DNA of 64,000 nucleotides, from NCBI GenBank assembly GCA_934169925.1, contig CAKPOO010000002.1:150004-214003 (forward strand). The letters run 5' to 3'. This DNA is from an uncultured Clostridia bacterium (GTDB lineage Bacteria; Bacillota; Clostridia; TANB77; CAG-465). Of this stretch, positions 7,598-17,270 are shown piece after piece (within the stretch, counting starts at the first letter, position 1; the number at the start of each line of letters is the position of its first letter). Position numbers and translations under genes: made by a program. The notes under the pieces are model-generated. The model ran no database searches and was not told where the DNA came from. It saw only the letters and a list, made by a program, of their open reading frames with translations.

Positions 7598-10500
7598 ATG
7601 AAAATTTTAATTGGTAAGGCAAATACTGGTAAAAGTAAGTATATATATGAAAAGTTAAAAGAAGATTTAAATAACAATAAAAAATCAATATTATTTGTTC
7701 CATCACAAACAAAGCAAATTGCAGAAATTGAATTTATTAATTATTTAAAAAAAGATGGATTAATAGGTGTAAATATAACTACAATCTCTGATTATGTCAG
7801 AGATTTTTTAAAAAGCATTAAAATAGATTTTGAAAAAAATTATATTACAGCAATAGATAGAAGACTTATTATTTTAAGAATAATAGAAGAAAATAAAGAT
7901 AAATTTGTATTTTTTAAAAATGTTTGTAAAAAACAAGGCTTTGTTGATGTAGCAACAGTTTATTTAGATTTAATAAGAAAAAATGAGCTAAAATTAAATG
8001 AAATAACTCTAAAAGATAAGGTATTAGAATGTAAATTAAAAGAATTGTTTATGCTTTATGATAGTTATGAAAAGATAATATCAGAAAAGTTTATAGATAG
8101 CATAAAAGAAGAGGAGATAATAGAAAATTATCTTGAAAAATTTTCTAAGTATATGGCAGATTCAAATATATACTTTGATAATTATAATAATTTTACAAAT
8201 GCTGAATTTTCATTTATAGAAGCATGCTTAAAATTAAAAAAACAACTAATATTTTCAATTGATAGCAATATTGATAATATCAATGAAATATATGTTGATG
8301 AAAAAAGTATATTTGAGGTTTCAAATCAGACTATTTCAAAGTTATTAAATATTGCAAATAGAAGAAATGATTATGTAGATGTTGAATTCTTTGAAAATGA
8401 TTTTTTTGATACAAAACCTGATATAAAACATTTATATGATAATATTTTTCAAGATGAAAGAAAAGTAGTAAATGATGTATTAAAAAAAGCCAAAAAAAGT
8501 GCTATACATTTAAATGTATATAAAAATCCTTATGATGAAATTTTTAATATTGCAAAAATTATAAATAACAAAATAAGAAATGAAGGAAAAAAATACTCTG
8601 ATTTTTGTATTTGTACAAATGATAGTAAAGAGTATGAAGATATAATAAAAACAACATTTTTTAAATATAATATACCTTACTTTTTTGATGTTCCAAAAAG
8701 TTTGGATACCTCAAAATTTATAAAATACATTTCAATATATTTTGATATATTGTGTTATAACTTAACAATTGAAAATGCAATAAATATATTAAAATATGAA
8801 CTTGATGAAATTGATTATTTAGATATTTGTTATTTTGAAAACTACGTATATGAGTATAATATAAAAAAATACGCTTTAAATAATGAGTTTTACTTAAATG
8901 CAACAAATTCAAACTCTAATTTTTATGATCTTGATAAACTAAATGAAATAAGAAAAAAAATTATAAATATTTTTTCTGACAAGATAAATGAAGTAAAAAG
9001 TTTAAAAGGTATTAAAGAAATTATTGAATTTATATATAAAAATGTTATAACTTCTGAAAAAATAAATAAATACTTTGATAAAAATTATAAAATAAATAAT
9101 GTATTTGACAGCTTTACAATAGATGAAGAAAAATTAGTAATGTCAAAGCTTTCTACTATTTTTGATTCAATATATAAAATTTATGAAGATAAAAATATTG
9201 ATTTCGAAGATTTTAATAAGATTTTTAAAATGTGCATATCAAATACTACTATAAAAGCAGTGCCAAGTTACCTTGATCAAGTTTTAGTTGTAGATATAAA
9301 CAGCTCAAAAATTTTAAATAAGGATTTTATTTATATAATTGGGTGTCTAGAAAATAAACTTCCCAAAAAATATGATGAAGATATTTTATTTAGTGATAAA
9401 AATTTAGAAACTTTAAAACAAAAAAATATAGATATAAAAACAAGTAGTAATTCAAAGGAAAATATGGAAAAATTTAATATATATACTTTAATTTCAAATT
9501 GTAAAGAGGATTTGTATTTTAGTTTTCCAAGTCTTAGTAAAAAATATGAAAATAATTTAAAATCAGATTTAATTACAAAAATAGAAGAAAACTATAATTT
9601 AACTTTAGTTGGTAATATTTTTAATGAAGAAAATGAAAAAGAGGTATATAATTTAGAAGATTTATTAAAAAGCTTAAGTAAAATTAATGAAAACTTAGAT
9701 ACTTCATTTGAAAATTTAAATAAAGAAGAAATAGAAGAGATTCTAACTAGTATAGATATTTTAAAGGAAAATCCATTATATAAATCTTTATTAAATTATT
9801 TTAGGAAATCTGGTAAATTAGATGATTCTACTATAAAAGACGTATATTTTGAAAAATTTAATACTACTGTATATAAATTAGAAGAATTTAGTAAATGTCC
9901 TTTTGCATATTATTTAAGATACGTTTTAAATATTGATGATAGAAAAATATATACTATTTCATCAATGGATACTGGTAGCTTAATGCATGAAGTATTAGAA
10001 AAATTTTCATATTATTTATTTGAAAATAATATTTCTTGGAAAGATGTAATAGATGATAATGAAAAAATTAATGAAAAGTATGAACAAAAAATAGATGATA
10101 TTGTTTCTAATTTGTTAAAAAATGAGTTTAAAAATCAAAAAGAAAGTATTAAGTTTAATGTTTATGTTATAAAAATAAAAAACACTATAAAAAACGTAAT
10201 AAAAGTTATTTCAAAAAGTTTTATTCAAAGTAAGTTTGAACCTTATGGATATGAAATAGAATTTAAGGAAAATGGAAAATATTTGCCAATTGATATAGAA
10301 CTTGATGATGGCGTTATTATGAAAATAGTTGGAAAAATTGATAGAATTGACACTGTTAAAGTTAATGATTTTATTTATACTAGAATTATTGATTACAAAT
10401 CAAGTTCTAAAGATTTAAAACTTGAAGATATAAAAGAAGGAATTTCTTTGCAGCTTATAACATATCTTACAGCTTTTTTACAAAATAAAAATAATACTGA

Positions 10501-10900
10501 AAGTGTTAAATATTTGCCTGCAGGTATGCTGTATTTTAATTTGTCTAATAATGTTGTAAATTTAGCAAATTTTGAAGATAATGATACGTTAAAAGAAGAA
10601 GTTATAAAAAAGCTCAGAATGAAAGGTATCATTTTAAAAGATGTTGAAATTTTAAAAATGATGGACTGTAATTGTGATAAAAAAGAAGGTAGACTCATAG
10701 ACTTTTCAGCATCTAGACTAAATAGTAGTAAAAAAGCTTTAGAACAAGAAGAATTTAATAAATTGTGTAATGATGTAAAAATCATATTAAAAAATATAGG
10801 AAATAAAATGTATTCGGGAGATATTTCAATAAAAAAAGATAAAAAACATTGTTCATATTGTAAATATTCAAATATTTGTAGAAAAGAGAGTAATTGTTAA
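7598..10900 (+). CDS. addB: AddB subunit of the AddAB helicase-nuclease
   Basis: An 1100-residue AddB, which with AddA processes double-strand breaks for RecA loading. It starts with a Walker A-like GKANTGKS and SILFVPSQTKQIAE, as in AddB/RexB. The C-terminal nuclease domain shows YKLEEFSKCPFAYYLRY, MDTGSLMHEVLEKF and the catalytic IIDYKSS. The four iron-sulfur cysteines are C767, C1085, C1088 and C1094; the +3/+6 spacing of the last three matches the family. The length is slightly below the usual 1150-1170. addA is not in the window, since the next gene is unrelated and a terminator follows. AGGAG is well placed before the ATG. Confidence 0.9.
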   Translation: MKILIGKANTGKSKYIYEKLKEDLNNNKKSILFVPSQTKQIAEIEFINYLKKDGLIGVNITTISDYVRDFLKSIKIDFEKNYITAIDRRLIILRIIEENKDKFVFFKNVCKKQGFVDVATVYLDLIRKNELKLNEITLKDKVLECKLKELFMLYDSYEKIISEKFIDSIKEEEIIENYLEKFSKYMADSNIYFDNYNNFTNAEFSFIEACLKLKKQLIFSIDSNIDNINEIYVDEKSIFEVSNQTISKLLNIANRRNDYVDVEFFENDFFDTKPDIKHLYDNIFQDERKVVNDVLKKAKKSAIHLNVYKNPYDEIFNIAKIINNKIRNEGKKYSDFCICTNDSKEYEDIIKTTFFKYNIPYFFDVPKSLDTSKFIKYISIYFDILCYNLTIENAINILKYELDEIDYLDICYFENYVYEYNIKKYALNNEFYLNATNSNSNFYDLDKLNEIRKKIINIFSDKINEVKSLKGIKEIIEFIYKNVITSEKINKYFDKNYKINNVFDSFTIDEEKLVMSKLSTIFDSIYKIYEDKNIDFEDFNKIFKMCISNTTIKAVPSYLDQVLVVDINSSKILNKDFIYIIGCLENKLPKKYDEDILFSDKNLETLKQKNIDIKTSSNSKENMEKFNIYTLISNCKEDLYFSFPSLSKKYENNLKSDLITKIEENYNLTLVGNIFNEENEKEVYNLEDLLKSLSKINENLDTSFENLNKEEIEEILTSIDILKENPLYKSLLNYFRKSGKLDDSTIKDVYFEKFNTTVYKLEEFSKCPFAYYLRYVLNIDDRKIYTISSMDTGSLMHEVLEKFSYYLFENNISWKDVIDDNEKINEKYEQKIDDIVSNLLKNEFKNQKESIKFNVYVIKIKNTIKNVIKVISKSFIQSKFEPYGYEIEFKENGKYLPIDIELDDGVIMKIVGKIDRIDTVKVNDFIYTRIIDYKSSSKDLKLEDIKEGISLQLITYLTAFLQNKNNTESVKYLPAGMLYFNLSNNVVNLANFEDNDTLKEEVIKKLRMKGIILKDVEILKMMDCNCDKKEGRLIDFSASRLNSSKKALEQEEFNKLCNDVKIILKNIGNKMYSGDISIKKDKKHCSYCKYSNICRKESNC

Positions 10901-10915
10901 AATTACTCTCTTTTT
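10882..10915 (+). terminator. Intrinsic terminator overlapping the end of addB
   Basis: Arms AAAAGAGAGTAATT and AATTACTCTCTTTT. The 5' arm lies within the last codons and the stop codon sits in the loop. A T-run follows. Confidence 0.85.
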
Positions 10916-10986
10916 AGCTAAATTTCAAGCTTTATTATACAAAAGTTTCGTTAATGTAATAATTTTGTAAAAATAAGTCATATACC

Positions 10987-11014
10987 TTGATTTTTTTTGA
11001 AAAAAAGATATAAT
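10987..11014 (+). promoter_or_regulatory. Probable sigma-A promoter of the AT-hook protein gene
   Basis: TTGATT, 16 bases, TATAAT, leaving a leader of about 75 bases before 11096. Confidence 0.5.
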
Positions 11015-11095
11015 AATAGTGTATAAGTATGGGTATATTTATATAAACATTAAATTGTTTTAACATAGATCAATTTTATGTAGAGAGGGGAATAT

Positions 11096-12418
11096 ATGGC
11101 AGATATCGTAGTAAGTTCCAAGAAAAAAGTTAATATTTTTGACCGTGTTATACAAAGTGTCGTTATCATGGTTAATATGAATAAAATGAATAGAGCTATT
11201 GATGAGCACTTAAATGTTGTTAATAGAGCAGAAACTGATGATAAGAGAATTTATGAAGAAAATATATTAAGAGAAATCGTTTTTGTAAAATATCAATATA
11301 ATATAATGCAAAGACAAATGTATGAATTAAAAATTCCATATTCTGATGAAATAGTAGATAAAATTAATTCTACAGAAAAAACTGATAGATTAGAGCTTCA
11401 AAGAGAATTTTTGGAAATGGAATATGACAGAGTTACTAGATCAAAATTTAAATCAAGAGAAGAAGTAAAATATGATTTACTTGTTATTTCTTCAGCTATT
11501 GATGCTGTAAAACAAAGTATAAAAGATGAAGGAAAAGCAAGAAGATATAATAGTGTTATAAAAGCAGCAGAGGAAATAGATACAGCAGTTCAAACTGAAG
11601 TATATGAAGAAAATATGTATAAAGAATTCTTTGATGCTGTTGATGAATATGTAGGTTATATAAATGATAATTATGATATTTCAAAATTACCTTCTGATGA
11701 AAGAGAATTAATTGAATTTGTCATAGAAACTATGATAAAAGGTGTAGAATCAGACATAGATAAACATTTATATGAATATAAACTTGTTATTAATATTTGT
11801 AAAAACTCATATAGATACTTTAAAATTATTGATAAAATATTTGAAAAGTTACAAAAAATATATGATGAGAGCTTAGAAAGTGGAATCATTGAATTAGATG
11901 ATTATGTAAAAATGTTTAAAGATATCTATGATGAAAAAATAAAAACTATGGTTAATGATGTTCATAGAACTTTAAAAACTGAAGATGAATATTTTGAATA
12001 TTCTAAGCTTTTAGCAGCTGAAGATGATGAAAATAAAGAAAAGTTAGATGACTTTATTTTAAGTAGAGCTCTTGAAACTGCTACTGTTGAAAAAGTAAAA
12101 GATATTATAAATAAAAAACTATTATCCAAAAAGATTGTAGAAGAAGTAAAAGAACCTGAAATTGTAACTATAAATGAAGATATTGTTGAAGATATTGTAT
12201 TAGATAAAGTAAAAAATGAAGAAGAAAATAAAGAAGAAAATAAAGAAAACGAGAGTAAAGTAAGACTTGGAATTACAAAAACTATAAGAAAAGTAGGTAG
12301 ACCAAGAAAAGTAAAAACTGAGGAAGAAGAAACTAAAACTTCTAAAACTAAAAAAGCAAAGACTGTTAAAGCAGTTAAAACTACAACAAGAAAAACAAAA
12401 AAAGTTGTATCAGAATAA
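11096..12418 (+). CDS. Helical protein with AT-hook and histone H1-like C-terminal tail
   Basis: A 440-residue cytoplasmic protein I do not recognise. Residues 1-350 are strongly alpha-helical and acidic, with no membrane segment or signal peptide. The last 70 residues change character: an acidic ENKEENKENE linker, then KVGRPRKVK, which matches the Gly-Arg-Pro core of an AT-hook minor-groove binder, then a tail of Lys, Thr, Ala and Val repeats (KTSKTKKAKTVKAVKTTTRKTKK) like bacterial histone H1-type tails. DNA or RNA binding is therefore likely; a role for the helical body is not evident. GAGAGGGG precedes the start. It is monocistronic, between addB and spoIIE, with its own promoter and a hairpin after the stop. 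Confidence 0.75.
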   Translation: MADIVVSSKKKVNIFDRVIQSVVIMVNMNKMNRAIDEHLNVVNRAETDDKRIYEENILREIVFVKYQYNIMQRQMYELKIPYSDEIVDKINSTEKTDRLELQREFLEMEYDRVTRSKFKSREEVKYDLLVISSAIDAVKQSIKDEGKARRYNSVIKAAEEIDTAVQTEVYEENMYKEFFDAVDEYVGYINDNYDISKLPSDERELIEFVIETMIKGVESDIDKHLYEYKLVINICKNSYRYFKIIDKIFEKLQKIYDESLESGIIELDDYVKMFKDIYDEKIKTMVNDVHRTLKTEDEYFEYSKLLAAEDDENKEKLDDFILSRALETATVEKVKDIINKKLLSKKIVEEVKEPEIVTINEDIVEDIVLDKVKNEEENKEENKENESKVRLGITKTIRKVGRPRKVKTEEEETKTSKTKKAKTVKAVKTTTRKTKKVVSE

Positions 12419-12423
12419 ATTAT

Positions 12424-12457
12424 AAATATACATCAGGGTTTTCCTTGATGTATATTT
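12424..12457 (+). terminator. Hairpin after the AT-hook protein gene
   Basis: A long stem, AAATATACATCAGGG against CCTTGATGTATATTT with a TTTT loop. The T-run is poor, so termination may be partial. Confidence 0.55.
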
Positions 12458-12489
12458 AATATATGGAAAAATTGTATTCATATTAAAAT

Positions 12490-12522
12490 ATGACAAATTT
12501 TTAATAATTCATGTAGTATTAT
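12490..12522 (+). promoter_or_regulatory. Candidate extended-spacer sigma-A promoter of spoIIE
   Basis: ATGACA, 21-base spacer, TATTAT. The B. subtilis spoIIE and spoIIG promoters have known 21-22 base spacers and are activated by Spo0A. The boxes here are imperfect and no clean TGTCGAA Spo0A box is visible, so this is tentative. Confidence 0.3.
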
Positions 12523-12556
12523 ATATAGCAATAGACAAATAAATGAGGTGGATATT

Positions 12557-14905
12557 ATGACTTACAATAGATACATAGATACAATTGAAAATAAAGTATC
12601 TAGTATTTTAAAAAAAATTGATTTTAAAATTTCGTTTAAAATAATTTTCTTTATTTTAATTTCGTTTTTATTACCAGCAAAAAGTTTTCTTGGCAGCTTT
12701 TTTCCATTTGCTTATGTTTTACTTGCTGTAGGTTCAGTATATGATGTGCCACTTATAGCATTAATAATACCAAATATATTAAGTGGAATTGTATTTAATG
12801 TTGAAGGCTTTAATATAATAAATTTAATTGCATTCTTTTTTGTATTTAGTTTAATAACAGCATTTATTAATATTGAGGGAATAAGTAAAAAAAATTCTGT
12901 TTTTGTGAAATTTTTAATCTCTATGGTTGCAGTAAATGGAGTTATTAATTTCTTTAATGGAACATTAATTAGTGAACTTTTTTATTCATTAACTGACATA
13001 TTAATAGCATCTATTTTTTATTATATTTTTATATATGGTTCAAATGTTGCAATTAATTTTAAAAAAGGCTTTATTTTTTCAAAAGAAGAAGAAGTTTCTT
13101 TTGTTGTTTTACTTGCAGTAATAATAAGCTTCTTTTCAAAAATAGATATAGGAAAATATAATCTTGCAAACATAATAGTCACTGCTTTAATTTTAATTTA
13201 TTCATGGAAAAATGACTCTATAACATCAGTGTGTGCAGGTTTTATGACAGGACTTATATATTTATTTTTATGTGATACTAATATTTCATTTCCAATTAGT
13301 CTTGCAGTAACAGGTCTTATTTCATCTGTTTTTTCAAGATTTGGAAAGATTCCTGTTTTACTTGGTTTTATAATTGGAAATATATATATATCATATTTTG
13401 TAAATGATTTTTCAGACTTTAATTTAAGACTTGCAGAGATAGTGTTTTCATCTGTAGTATTGTTATTTATGCCAAAATATGTTGAGGGTAAAGTAGAAAA
13501 ATTATTTAATAAAAATAAGACAATTGATAAACCTTATGAAAATGTACTTGATTCTGCAGATAAGATTGAGGAAAAAGTAGATGTAGTAACAAAAATATTT
13601 GATGAGTTATCAAATCAAAATATTGTTGTTTCTAAAGATGAAATGGAAGAAACAAGGCAAGTAATAAAAAAATATATTAATGATTATATTGAAAATAATT
13701 GTATATCATGTTTAAGAAGAAAAGCTTGTTTAGATGAAGAAAGACTTAATTTAACAGTTGATTATATAGCAGGTAAACTTGAAAAAAATGAAAATATAAA
13801 TGCTGATATGCTATATTTTGGATGTAATACAAATAAAGAGAAAATAATTAATAATATAAAAGAAATTTATGACGGAATTAAAATAACAAGAATATTAAAA
13901 CGTAAAGAAAATGATGCTTCACAAAAAGTTAATATGCAATATAAAGAAGTATCAAATATATTATCAAAAATTGTTAAAGAGAATAAAAAAGAAAATAAAA
14001 AAATTGATATCATTCAAGAAAAAATAAGAGCAGAACTTAAATTTTATGGTTATGTAATTTATGAAGATGAATATGTAAAAGATGGGGATGATATTGAGTA
14101 TCTATTTGTTACAGATATTTTAAATAATATTGAAAAGCAGAAAAAACAAATATTATCAATTATTTCAAATGTATTTGCAAAACCAATGTCTGTTAAGTTA
14201 ATTTTAAATAGTAGTAAGACAGAAAGATCAAAGATAAAAGTTGTTTCTGTTCCAAAATTTAAAGTAAGAAATGGAATTGCTAGTGCTACTAAAACAGGTG
14301 AAATTGTATCGGGAGATTCATATGTAACAGTAGAATTACAAGATTTAAGAATTCTAAGTGCTATTAGTGATGGTGCAGGTTCTGGAATTGAAGCTTCTAA
14401 AAGTTCAGAAAATGTAATTTTAAATTTACAAAGATTGCTTGAAAGTGGCTTTTCAAAAGAAAGTGCAATAGAGATTATAAATAGTATTTTAAAATTAAAA
14501 ACAAATAATGAAATGTTTACAACCCTTGATACAATGTTTATAAATCAAAAAAATGGTGAAGCAGAGTTTATAAAAATTGCTTCTGCACCAACATATATTT
14601 TAAGTAAAGGAAAAATTACGACAATTCAAAACAATAATATTCCACTTGGACTTGTTAGTGTAACAGATTATATTCCAATACAAAAGAAATTAGATGATAA
14701 AGATATAATAATTCAAATTAGTGATGGAGTTATAAAAGAAAATGATGATAAAAATGAAAATATTTTAACAAGATATTTAAAACAATTGGATACATCAAAA
14801 ACATCACAAAATATTGCAGATGAAATTTTAAAACTTGCAATAAAAGATATATCAAATATACCCGATGATATAACTGTAATTGTTACTAAACTTCAAAAAA
14901 ATTAA
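12557..14905 (+). CDS. spoIIE: Stage II sporulation protein E (PP2C phosphatase)
   Basis: A 782-residue SpoIIE, the membrane serine phosphatase that dephosphorylates SpoIIAA and so releases sigma-F in the forespore; it also associates with the polar septum through FtsZ. Residues 1-310 hold about ten membrane helices. A central regulatory region with a cysteine cluster (NNCISCLRRKAC) spans about 310-560. The PP2C-type domain runs from about 572 to the end, with GDSYVTVEL, the metal-binding SDGAGSG near 603, and PDDITVIV near 768. A GTG three codons upstream overlaps the GAGGTGGAT ribosome site, so the ATG at 12557 is preferred. It stands alone, as it often does in Firmicutes. Confidence 0.92.
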   Translation: MTYNRYIDTIENKVSSILKKIDFKISFKIIFFILISFLLPAKSFLGSFFPFAYVLLAVGSVYDVPLIALIIPNILSGIVFNVEGFNIINLIAFFFVFSLITAFINIEGISKKNSVFVKFLISMVAVNGVINFFNGTLISELFYSLTDILIASIFYYIFIYGSNVAINFKKGFIFSKEEEVSFVVLLAVIISFFSKIDIGKYNLANIIVTALILIYSWKNDSITSVCAGFMTGLIYLFLCDTNISFPISLAVTGLISSVFSRFGKIPVLLGFIIGNIYISYFVNDFSDFNLRLAEIVFSSVVLLFMPKYVEGKVEKLFNKNKTIDKPYENVLDSADKIEEKVDVVTKIFDELSNQNIVVSKDEMEETRQVIKKYINDYIENNCISCLRRKACLDEERLNLTVDYIAGKLEKNENINADMLYFGCNTNKEKIINNIKEIYDGIKITRILKRKENDASQKVNMQYKEVSNILSKIVKENKKENKKIDIIQEKIRAELKFYGYVIYEDEYVKDGDDIEYLFVTDILNNIEKQKKQILSIISNVFAKPMSVKLILNSSKTERSKIKVVSVPKFKVRNGIASATKTGEIVSGDSYVTVELQDLRILSAISDGAGSGIEASKSSENVILNLQRLLESGFSKESAIEIINSILKLKTNNEMFTTLDTMFINQKNGEAEFIKIASAPTYILSKGKITTIQNNNIPLGLVSVTDYIPIQKKLDDKDIIIQISDGVIKENDDKNENILTRYLKQLDTSKTSQNIADEILKLAIKDISNIPDDITVIVTKLQKN

Positions 14906-14933
14906 TTCTAATTTTAGATTTTTTAAAATTTTG

Positions 14934-14962
14934 TTGAAAACATTTTTTAGATATTGTATAAT
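14934..14962 (+). promoter_or_regulatory. Sigma-A promoter of the 15059 gene
   Basis: TTGAAA, 17 bases, TATAAT. The -10 box overlaps the first arm of the hairpin at 14960. Confidence 0.65.
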
Positions 14963-14999
14963 GTTAATGTAGTTAGTGTAAATTACATTAACATTTTTT
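14960..14999 (+). terminator. Hairpin terminator of spoIIE, overlapping the next promoter
   Basis: Perfect 12-base arms AATGTTAATGTA and TACATTAACATT with a T-run. A transcript from spoIIE contains the full stem, whereas one from the overlapping promoter would start inside the first arm and not form it completely. Confidence 0.7.
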
Positions 15000-15058
15000 A
15001 TTCAAGCTTGCTTGATATTACGTTATTTTTTAAAATTAAAATATAAGGAGAGATAAAA

Positions 15059-16081
15059 ATGGTAAATGATAAAGAAGTAAAAACTGCTGTATCACCTTTT
15101 GCTGTTAGGGAAAATGAAATTAAAGTTTTTGACGGTAAGGATGGATTTGCATCAATAAATCAAGTAGTTTTCAAAATGGATATGGGATATATCAATGAAT
15201 CTCATATTAAAGCTTTAGAAATTGTAAATGAGTTTGGATTTGTAACTTCAAGACAAGTTACACAAATTCTTGATTTAAGAGGAAAATTAAATGATATAGA
15301 AGAAGATAAAAAACAAACTAGAGTTTCAAAATGGTTGGAAGATTTAACAAAATCAAAAGTAATTTCTAGATATTATTTCCAAAGTGAATCAGGAAAAAGT
15401 TCATATAGAGCATATGCAATGGATAAAATTGCTACATATATTTTAAAGCAAAGAAACATTGCTACAACTTGGCAACCAACAGATAATACAAAACCTGCTT
15501 ATGCAGTAAAAAGAAAACTTGCTGGAAATCAAGTATTAATTGCATATATGCAAAAAGTAGCTGCATTTTCTTCATCTAATCCAAATTTATTATTATATTC
15601 AAAAAAATATAATGTTAAATTCAAACCAACTGGAGGACTTGTTACACTTAAGGAAAATACTGATGAAGTAAATTTTGTATTTGAAATTGTTAGAAGAAAT
15701 GAAGATTGGCAAAATATGTTTGCTGAAAAAATGCAACTATATAGTGATTTTTATGAAAATTTTGCAAGAAATGATGCAGGATTTTATGATAAACCACAAC
15801 TTGTATTGGTTGGTGAAGACGTACAACATTTTGCTGATATGTTTAGAATAATTAAGAAAGTAAATTGTGTAATACCAGATTCAGAATTATTCTTTACAAC
15901 TGAGCTTAGACATTTAGAACCAGATTTAATGGAATCAATAAGTGTTTTTGAATTAGAACCTGAAAGTAAAAAGTACAAACTTGTAACTAAAAACTTAGAT
16001 ATATTAAAACCTGGTAAAAACGATAATAAAAAGGATTTAAATGTTGATATGAAATTTAATCCTAATATGATTGTTGAATAG
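15059..16081 (+). CDS. Winged-helix protein resembling the replication-relaxation family
   Basis: A 340-residue cytoplasmic protein. Residues 45-140 look like a winged-helix domain (ALEIVNEFGFVTSRQVTQIL, RVSKWLEDLTKSKVISRYYF, YRAYAMDKIATYIL). The second half is alpha/beta with FVFEIVRRNEDWQNMFAEKMQLYSDFY and PQLVLVGED. This order recalls Replic_Relax proteins, usually linked to plasmids and mobile elements, where the second domain may be nuclease-like. The assignment is from memory and weak. No mobility gene is nearby, and base composition matches the neighbours. AAGGAGAG is placed before the ATG. Single gene with its own promoter and terminator. Confidence 0.6.
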   Translation: MVNDKEVKTAVSPFAVRENEIKVFDGKDGFASINQVVFKMDMGYINESHIKALEIVNEFGFVTSRQVTQILDLRGKLNDIEEDKKQTRVSKWLEDLTKSKVISRYYFQSESGKSSYRAYAMDKIATYILKQRNIATTWQPTDNTKPAYAVKRKLAGNQVLIAYMQKVAAFSSSNPNLLLYSKKYNVKFKPTGGLVTLKENTDEVNFVFEIVRRNEDWQNMFAEKMQLYSDFYENFARNDAGFYDKPQLVLVGEDVQHFADMFRIIKKVNCVIPDSELFFTTELRHLEPDLMESISVFELEPESKKYKLVTKNLDILKPGKNDNKKDLNVDMKFNPNMIVE

Positions 16082-16091
16082 TTTATTATAT

Positions 16092-16125
16092 AAATAGGTA
16101 TAACTTTTGTTATATCTATTTTTTT
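16092..16125 (+). terminator. Intrinsic terminator
   Basis: Arms AAATAGGTATAAC and GTTATATCTATTT with a TTTT loop, followed by a T-run. Confidence 0.8.
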
Positions 16126-16175
16126 GTTATATTAAATCTTTTTTTGTAGAATTTACAAATATTGTTATTTTATAC

Positions 16176-16204
16176 TTGAATTTTGATTTTGTTTGAGATA
16201 CAAT
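16176..16204 (+). promoter_or_regulatory. Sigma-A promoter of gap
   Basis: TTGAAT, 17 bases, TACAAT, about 25 bases before the start codon. Confidence 0.65.
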
Positions 16205-16229
16205 CATTTTTGTAAGAGGAGGAATTATT

Positions 16230-17264
16230 ATGGCAGTAAAAGTTGCAATAAATGGTTTTGGACGTATAGGACGTCTTGCATTTAGACAAATGTTTGGAGC
16301 TGAAGGCTATGAAGTCGTTGCAATTAACGATTTAACAAGTCCTAAAATGTTAGCTCAATTATTAAAATATGATTCAGCACAAGGTAGATATGAAAAAGCA
16401 GATAGTGTTGTAGCAGGAGAAGATAGCATAACAGTAGATGGAAAAACAATAAAAATATATGCAGAAGCTGATGCTTCAAAATTACCTTGGGGAGATTTAG
16501 GAGTAGATGTTGTACTTGAATGTACAGGATTTTATACTTCAAAAGAAAAATCAGAAGCTCACATTAAAGCTGGAGCAAAAAAAGTTGTTATATCAGCACC
16601 AGCAGGTTCTGATTTACCAACAATAGTTTTTGGTGTAAATGAAAATACATTAACTAAAGATGATAATGTAATTTCTGCAGCATCTTGCACAACTAACTGT
16701 TTAGCACCAATGGCTAAAACATTAAATGAATTTGCACCAATAAAATCAGGTATAATGACAACTGTACACGCATATACAGGAGATCAAATGTTACTTGATG
16801 GACCACACAGAAAAGGTGATTTAAGAAGAGCAAGAGCAGCTGCTGTAAATATAGTACCAAATTCAACTGGTGCTGCAAAAGCTATAGGTCTTGTTATACC
16901 AGAATTAAATGGTAAATTAATTGGTTCTGCACAAAGAGTTCCAGTTCCAACTGGTTCAACTACAATTTTAGTTGCAGTTGTTGAAGGTAAAGATATCACT
17001 GTTGAAAAAATAAATGAAGCGATGAAAAAAGCTTCAAGTGAATCATTTGGATATACAGAAGAATTACTTGTTTCTTCTGATGTTATCGGAATGAGATATG
17101 GTTCTTTATTTGATGCAACACAAACAATGGTAACAAAAATTGATGATAATACTTATCAAGTACAAGTTGTTGCTTGGTATGATAATGAAAATTCATATAC
17201 AAGTCAAATGGTTAGAACTATCAAATATTTAGCAGAACTTGATATTGAAAATTTAGATGATTAA
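16230..17264 (+). CDS. gap: Glyceraldehyde-3-phosphate dehydrogenase
   Basis: A 344-residue NAD-dependent GAPDH of glycolysis. The Rossmann start INGFGRIGRLAFR, the catalytic SAASCTTNC (Cys153), the TTVHAYTGDQ histidine motif, GAAKAIGLVIPELNGKL and VAWYDNENSYTSQM are all intact and the length is normal. AGAGGAGG precedes the ATG. It opens the glycolytic block gap-pgk-tpiA-gpmI. A terminator directly follows, so the downstream genes are only partly dependent on this promoter. Confidence 0.97.
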   Translation: MAVKVAINGFGRIGRLAFRQMFGAEGYEVVAINDLTSPKMLAQLLKYDSAQGRYEKADSVVAGEDSITVDGKTIKIYAEADASKLPWGDLGVDVVLECTGFYTSKEKSEAHIKAGAKKVVISAPAGSDLPTIVFGVNENTLTKDDNVISAASCTTNCLAPMAKTLNEFAPIKSGIMTTVHAYTGDQMLLDGPHRKGDLRRARAAAVNIVPNSTGAAKAIGLVIPELNGKLIGSAQRVPVPTGSTTILVAVVEGKDITVEKINEAMKKASSESFGYTEELLVSSDVIGMRYGSLFDATQTMVTKIDDNTYQVQVVAWYDNENSYTSQMVRTIKYLAELDIENLDD

Positions 17265-17270
17265 CTTTTT

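Noticed and set aside
7197..7712. 171-codon minus-strand frame across the scpB-addB junction
   Set aside because: Overlaps two well-supported genes. Hydrophobic Ser/Phe/Leu-rich translation is typical of antisense shadow.
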